This document shows, piece by piece, positions 5,744-9,138 of a stretch of DNA of 9,138 nucleotides. The notes beneath the pieces are model-generated. The model searched no databases. It saw nothing but the letters and a program-made list of their open reading frames with translations, and was not told the origin of the DNA. How positions within the stretch are numbered: position 1 is the stretch's first letter; every line of letters starts with the position of its first letter. The stretch spans positions 1 through 9,138 of the forward strand of contig CAIVDH010000072.1 in assembly GCA_903904635.1 (NCBI GenBank). Direction: 5' to 3'. Origin of the DNA: an uncultured Burkholderiales bacterium (GTDB lineage Bacteria > Pseudomonadota > Gammaproteobacteria > Burkholderiales > Burkholderiaceae_D). Both the position numbers and the translations under genes were made by a program.

Positions 5744-8700
5744 TTACATACTGCGACGATACTGGCCACCGACTTCGAATAGGGCATCGGTAATTTGCCC
5801 TAGCGAGCAAACGCGCACCGCATCCATTAAATGCGCAAATACATTTTCATCATGGATGACAGCGTGCTGCAGCGCTTGCAGTTTTGCCGTTGCGGTGTCT
5901 TGATGGATTACGTGAAAAGCGTTGAGTCGTTTTAACTGCGATTGTTTTTCATCATCGGTGGATCGCGCCAATTCCAGTTGCGCTTGCACGGCATTACCTT
6001 TTGGATTGCGGAAGGTATTAACGCCGATGATAGGCAGGCTGCCGTCATGTTTTTTATGCTCATAGAGCATGGATTCTTCTTGTATTTTGCCGCGCTGATA
6101 GCCTGTTTCCATGGCTCCCAGCACGCCGCCGCGTTCAGCTATGCGCTCGAATTCCTGCAGCACGGCTTCTTCTACCAGATCGGTCAATTCTTCGATGATG
6201 AAGCTGCCCTGACTAGGGTTTTCATTTTTTGCCAAGCCCCATTCGCGATTGATAATTAATTGTATGGCCAATGCGCGACGTACGGATTCATCGGTCGGTG
6301 TGGTGATGGCTTCATCATAGGCATTGGTATGCAGTGAGTTGCAATTATCGTAAATCGCGATTAATGCCTGCAGCGTGGTACGAATGTCATTGAAATCGAC
6401 TTCTTGCGCATGCAGTGAGCGCCCTGAAGTCTGGATATGATATTTGAGTTTTTGTGAACGATCATTGGCGCCGTATTTTTCGCGCATGGCGATGGCCCAC
6501 AGCCTGCGAGCGACACGGCCGAGCACGGTGTATTCCGGATCCATGCCATTAGAGAAAAAGAAGGACAGGTTGGGTGCGAAATCATCGATACTCATGCCGC
6601 GCGCCAAATAAGCCTCAACAAAAGTAAAGCCATTGGAGAGCGTGAAGGCGAGCTGCGAGATAGGATTGGCACCTGCTTCAGCAATGTGATAGCCCGAGAT
6701 CGAGACGGAATAAAAATTACGTACTTTATGGTCAACAAAATACTGCTGTATGTCGCCCATGACTTTCAATGAAAATTCTGTCGAGAAGATGCAGGTATTT
6801 TGTCCCTGATCTTCTTTCAGTATGTCGGCCTGCACGGTGCCGCGCACATTTTGTAATACCCATGCGCGAATTTGTGCGGCTTCGTCAGCGGTGGGCTCGC
6901 GACCTTTTTCTGTTTTGAATTTTGCAATTTGCTGATCAATGGCGGTGTTCATGAACATCGCCAATATCGTCGGCGCCGGACCATTGATGGTCATGGAGAC
7001 TGAGGTGGTGGGGTTGCACAGATCAAAGCCGTCGTAGAGCACTTTCATGTCATCTAGCGTAGCAATCGATACGCCGGAATTGCCGACTTTGCCGTAGATA
7101 TCCGGACGTATGGCCGGATCGGCGCCGTACAGTGTGACGGAGTCAAAAGCGGTCGACAAACGTTTTGCCGGCATACCTTCGGAGACGAGTTTGAAGCGAC
7201 GGTTGGTGCGGAAGGCATCGCCTTCGCCGGCAAACATGCGGGTTGGGTCTTCGTTTTCGCGCTTGAATGGAAACACACCGGCCGTGTAGGGGAACAGCCC
7301 GGGCAGGTTTTCGCGCATCAGCCAGCGCAGTAAATCACCATGGTCATGATACTTAGGCAGCGACACTTTGCGTATGCTGTTGCCCGATAGGGTGTGCCAG
7401 CTAAGTTGGGTGCGAATTTCTTTGTCGCGCACTTTGACGATGTGTTCTTCGCCTGCATAGGTCGCTTGTATGGCTGGCCATTGTGCGAGCAAATCTTTCG
7501 CTATGGGTGTAAGTGCAGATTCACGTTTGGTAATCAGATCATCAAGTTCTGCGGTGCGACCGGCGGCAGCTAGCATGCGTTTGGTTTCACTGAGTTGCTG
7601 GCGCTCGCGTGCAAGCACGGCTTGCTTGTCTGATTGTTGATGATAGCCACGGACGGTATCAGCGATTTCTGCAAGATAGCGGCTGCGTGCTGGCGGCACG
7701 ATGGCATTGCGTCCTGAAGAAAAACGGTTGGTGACAGCTGCCAGTTTGCTGGTTTGAAGCTTGAGTCCTAATTCGGCCAGACGAGGTAGCAATCCCTGAT
7801 AGAGCGCGGTGACGCCATCATCATTGAAGCGCGATGCTTGTGTGCCGAAGACGGGCATTTGCTCAGGGCTCTGGCTCCAGAGTTCGCGATTGCGCTGATA
7901 TTGTTTGGCAACGTCACGCAGGGCATCTTGAGAACCTTTGCGATCAAATTTATTAATCGCGACAAAATCGGCAAAGTCGAGCATATCGATTTTTTCCAGC
8001 TGTGATGCCGCACCGAATTCAGGTGTCATCACATACATGCTGCAATCAACGTGCGGCACGATGGCGGCATCGCCCTGACCGATACCAGATGTTTCAACGA
8101 TTACCAGATCGAAACCGGCCACGCGACAAGCCGCGATGACGTCTGGCAGTGCTTGTGAAATTTCGGAGCCAGCTTCGCGCGTTGCCAATGAGCGCATGAA
8201 GACTTTACTGCCACCTGCCCATGGCGCGATGGCATTCATGCGTATGCGGTCACCCAATAATGCACCGCCCGATTTGCGGCGTGACGGATCAATGGAGATA
8301 ACGGCGATGTTAAGCGCGTCTTGCTGGTCTAGTCGCAAGCGGCGTATCAGTTCGTCAGTTAGTGAAGATTTGCCTGCGCCGCCTGTGCCAGTGATGCCGA
8401 GTGCGGGTGCTTTGTGAGCGGCTGCGGCATCGTGCAGTGATTTTTTTAAAGCGGGAGGGGCTTTGCCGTTTTCCAGCGCTGTAATCAGTTGTGCCAAAGG
8501 CCGCTGGCGCGCCACCATGCCGCCGCTTTTAAGTGCATCCAGTGTGGTGGGTGCGTGCACGGATAGATCGATGTCACATGCATGGATCATGAATTCGATC
8601 ATGCCAACCAAGCCCATGCGCTGACCATCTTCGGGGCTAAAAATGCGAGCCACGCCGTAGTCATGTAGCTCTTTGATTTCTGACGGCACGATCACGCCGC

Positions 8701-9022
8701 CGCCGCCGCCAAATACTTTGATATGCGCGCCGCCACGCTCGCGCAGCAGATCAATCATGTACTTGAAGTATTCAACATGTCCGCCCTGATAGCTCGATAG
8801 CGCAATGCCCTGCGCGTCTTCTTGTAATGCGGCGGTGACGATTTCATCGACTGAGCGATTGTGTCCGAGATGAATAACTTCTGCACCCTGCGACATCAGT
8901 ATGCGGCGCATGATGTTAATCGATGCATCATGGCCGTCAAAAAGAGAGGCGGCGGTAACGAAGCGGACCTTATTGGCAGGTTTGTAGCCAGCAAGGTTCT
9001 GGGACACGGAAAGGTCGGTCAT
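5744..9022 (-). CDS. icmF: Fused isobutyryl-CoA mutase IcmF (B12 domain + MeaI-type GTPase + mutase)
   Basis: A 1092-residue cytosolic enzyme that reversibly rearranges isobutyryl-CoA and n-butyryl-CoA using adenosylcobalamin, linking valine-type branched acids to butyrate metabolism. IcmF proteins can also act on isovaleryl/pivalyl-CoA. Domains in order: B12-binding, about 18-150, with LFDGHD (27-32; His31 the likely cobalt ligand) and a GGGGG loop (105-109). Next is a MeaI-like G-protein chaperone, about 205-420, with Walker A GTGGAGKS (212-219), ETSGIGQGD (310-318) and NKFD (357-360). After a helical linker comes the TIM-barrel mutase, about 540-1092, with [11 protein letters not shown] (774-784; His779 matches the catalytic His244 of methylmalonyl-CoA mutase). 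Phe584 and Gln741 stand where methylmalonyl-CoA mutase has Tyr89 and Arg207, which supports isobutyryl-type specificity. Length and domain order are those of a complete IcmF, ending in the familiar VGGQYRR. The ATG has GGAG 7 bases upstream. No separate meaB or acyl-CoA dehydrogenase gene is in the window. Upstream lies a probable operator and promoter. Confidence 0.96.
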   Translation of the reverse strand: MTDLSVSQNLAGYKPANKVRFVTAASLFDGHDASINIMRRILMSQGAEVIHLGHNRSVDEIVTAALQEDAQGIALSSYQGGHVEYFKYMIDLLRERGGAHIKVFGGGGGVIVPSEIKELHDYGVARIFSPEDGQRMGLVGMIEFMIHACDIDLSVHAPTTLDALKSGGMVARQRPLAQLITALENGKAPPALKKSLHDAAAAHKAPALGITGTGGAGKSSLTDELIRRLRLDQQDALNIAVISIDPSRRKSGGALLGDRIRMNAIAPWAGGSKVFMRSLATREAGSEISQALPDVIAACRVAGFDLVIVETSGIGQGDAAIVPHVDCSMYVMTPEFGAASQLEKIDMLDFADFVAINKFDRKGSQDALRDVAKQYQRNRELWSQSPEQMPVFGTQASRFNDDGVTALYQGLLPRLAELGLKLQTSKLAAVTNRFSSGRNAIVPPARSRYLAEIADTVRGYHQQSDKQAVLARERQQLSETKRMLAAAGRTAELDDLITKRESALTPIAKDLLAQWPAIQATYAGEEHIVKVRDKEIRTQLSWHTLSGNSIRKVSLPKYHDHGDLLRWLMRENLPGLFPYTAGVFPFKRENEDPTRMFAGEGDAFRTNRRFKLVSEGMPAKRLSTAFDSVTLYGADPAIRPDIYGKVGNSGVSIATLDDMKVLYDGFDLCNPTTSVSMTINGPAPTILAMFMNTAIDQQIAKFKTEKGREPTADEAAQIRAWVLQNVRGTVQADILKEDQGQNTCIFSTEFSLKVMGDIQQYFVDHKVRNFYSVSISGYHIAEAGANPISQLAFTLSNGFTFVEAYLARGMSIDDFAPNLSFFFSNGMDPEYTVLGRVARRLWAIAMREKYGANDRSQKLKYHIQTSGRSLHAQEVDFNDIRTTLQALIAIYDNCNSLHTNAYDEAITTPTDESVRRALAIQLIINREWGLAKNENPSQGSFIIEELTDLVEEAVLQEFERIAERGGVLGAMETGYQRGKIQEESMLYEHKKHDGSLPIIGVNTFRNPKGNAVQAQLELARSTDDEKQSQLKRLNAFHVIHQDTATAKLQALQHAVIHDENVFAHLMDAVRVCSLGQITDALFEVGGQYRRSM

Positions 9023-9029
9023 GGAAAAT

Positions 9030-9033
9030 CTCC
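9030..9033 (-). promoter_or_regulatory. Ribosome binding site of icmF
   Basis: On the minus strand GGAG lies 7 bases before the ATG at 9022. It is the best Shine-Dalgarno match in the window and fixes the icmF start. Confidence 0.75.
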
Positions 9034-9061
9034 GGATATTTTTTTGCTATGTTGCGGCAAG

Positions 9062-9082
9062 TGACGTTTACGTCAACGTCAA
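9062..9082 (-). promoter_or_regulatory. Candidate operator: triple ACGT inverted repeats upstream of icmF
   Basis: On the plus strand TGACGT-TT-ACGTCA (9062-9075) is an inverted repeat with perfect 6-bp arms. A third ACGT follows, so ACGT cores start at 9064, 9070 and 9076, exactly 6 bp apart. The 16-mer TTTACGTCAACGTCAA (9067-9082) resembles, from memory, operators of the MerR-family regulator LiuR, which controls branched-chain amino acid and isovalerate catabolism in proteobacteria. That would suit an icmF gene. GTGAC (9061-9065) and GTCAC (9086-9090) add an outer inverted pair. The symmetry is seen directly; the regulator is inferred, and no regulator gene is in the window. Confidence 0.55.
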
Positions 9083-9090
9083 AGTGTCAC

Positions 9091-9096
9091 AGTATA
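9091..9096 (-). promoter_or_regulatory. Candidate -10 element of the icmF promoter
   Basis: On the minus strand this reads TATACT, five of six matches to the sigma-70 -10 consensus. No good -35 hexamer lies 16-18 bp upstream. The predicted start near 9084 would put the ACGT repeats right at the transcription start, as in a repressor site. A weaker alternative is TTGACG (9071-9076) with a 19-bp spacer to CATAGC (9046-9051), a spacing seen at MerR-activated promoters. Confidence 0.4.
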
Positions 9097-9138
9097 GCTT
9101 GAAACATCAGGCGCTTTTTTAAAACGGGGACTGATTAA

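Noticed and set aside
5538..5810. Minus-strand frame of 90 codons spanning the icmF end and the FAD-domain gene start
   Set aside because: It overlaps both confident genes in another frame and encodes no recognisable sequence; it does not supply the missing antenna domain.
9112..9121. GCGC followed by six Ts as an intrinsic terminator on the plus strand
   Set aside because: No complementary stem of useful length precedes the T-run.

Overview
The window looks like chromosomal DNA of a proteobacterium of moderate GC. A betaproteobacterium is my best guess. This rests on the IcmF protein, the RarD transporter and the paired photolyase-like genes, which match families I remember from that class. 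No rRNA or species marker is present, so the genus cannot be stated.

Layout. Bases 117-2024 (+ strand) encode a 635-residue ankyrin-repeat protein. It has a disordered Pro/Gln-rich N-terminus and unusually long repeat units of 37-39 residues. It converges, across only 19 bp, on a block of four minus-strand genes filling the rest of the window. In transcription order these are icmF (9022-5744), a 393-residue FAD-domain photolyase-like protein (5694-4513), a 523-residue photolyase/cryptochrome-family protein (4516-2945), and rarD (2940-2044). The gaps are 49 bp, a 4-bp ATGA overlap and 4 bp. At least the last three genes are therefore probably co-transcribed and translationally coupled. No tRNA, rRNA, insertion sequence, CRISPR array or prophage gene is visible, and there is no gene-free stretch over 300 bases.

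How the genes may work together. IcmF is a self-contained B12-dependent acyl-CoA mutase with its G-protein chaperone fused in. Its upstream region has a good -10 hexamer and three ACGT cores spaced 6 bp apart. These form inverted repeats that resemble, from memory, operators of MerR-family branched-chain catabolism regulators such as LiuR. The two photolyase-family proteins look complementary. The 393-residue protein has an intact flavin and lesion pocket but no N-terminal antenna domain. The 523-residue protein has the antenna-type domain but substitutions at the key flavin-pocket and tryptophan positions. This coupled pair is the most interesting part of the window and may be a two-subunit photolyase or photoreceptor. 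RarD is a ten-helix EamA-type permease whose link to the pair is unknown. The ankyrin protein is a separate unit and may be a protein-interaction factor or secreted effector.
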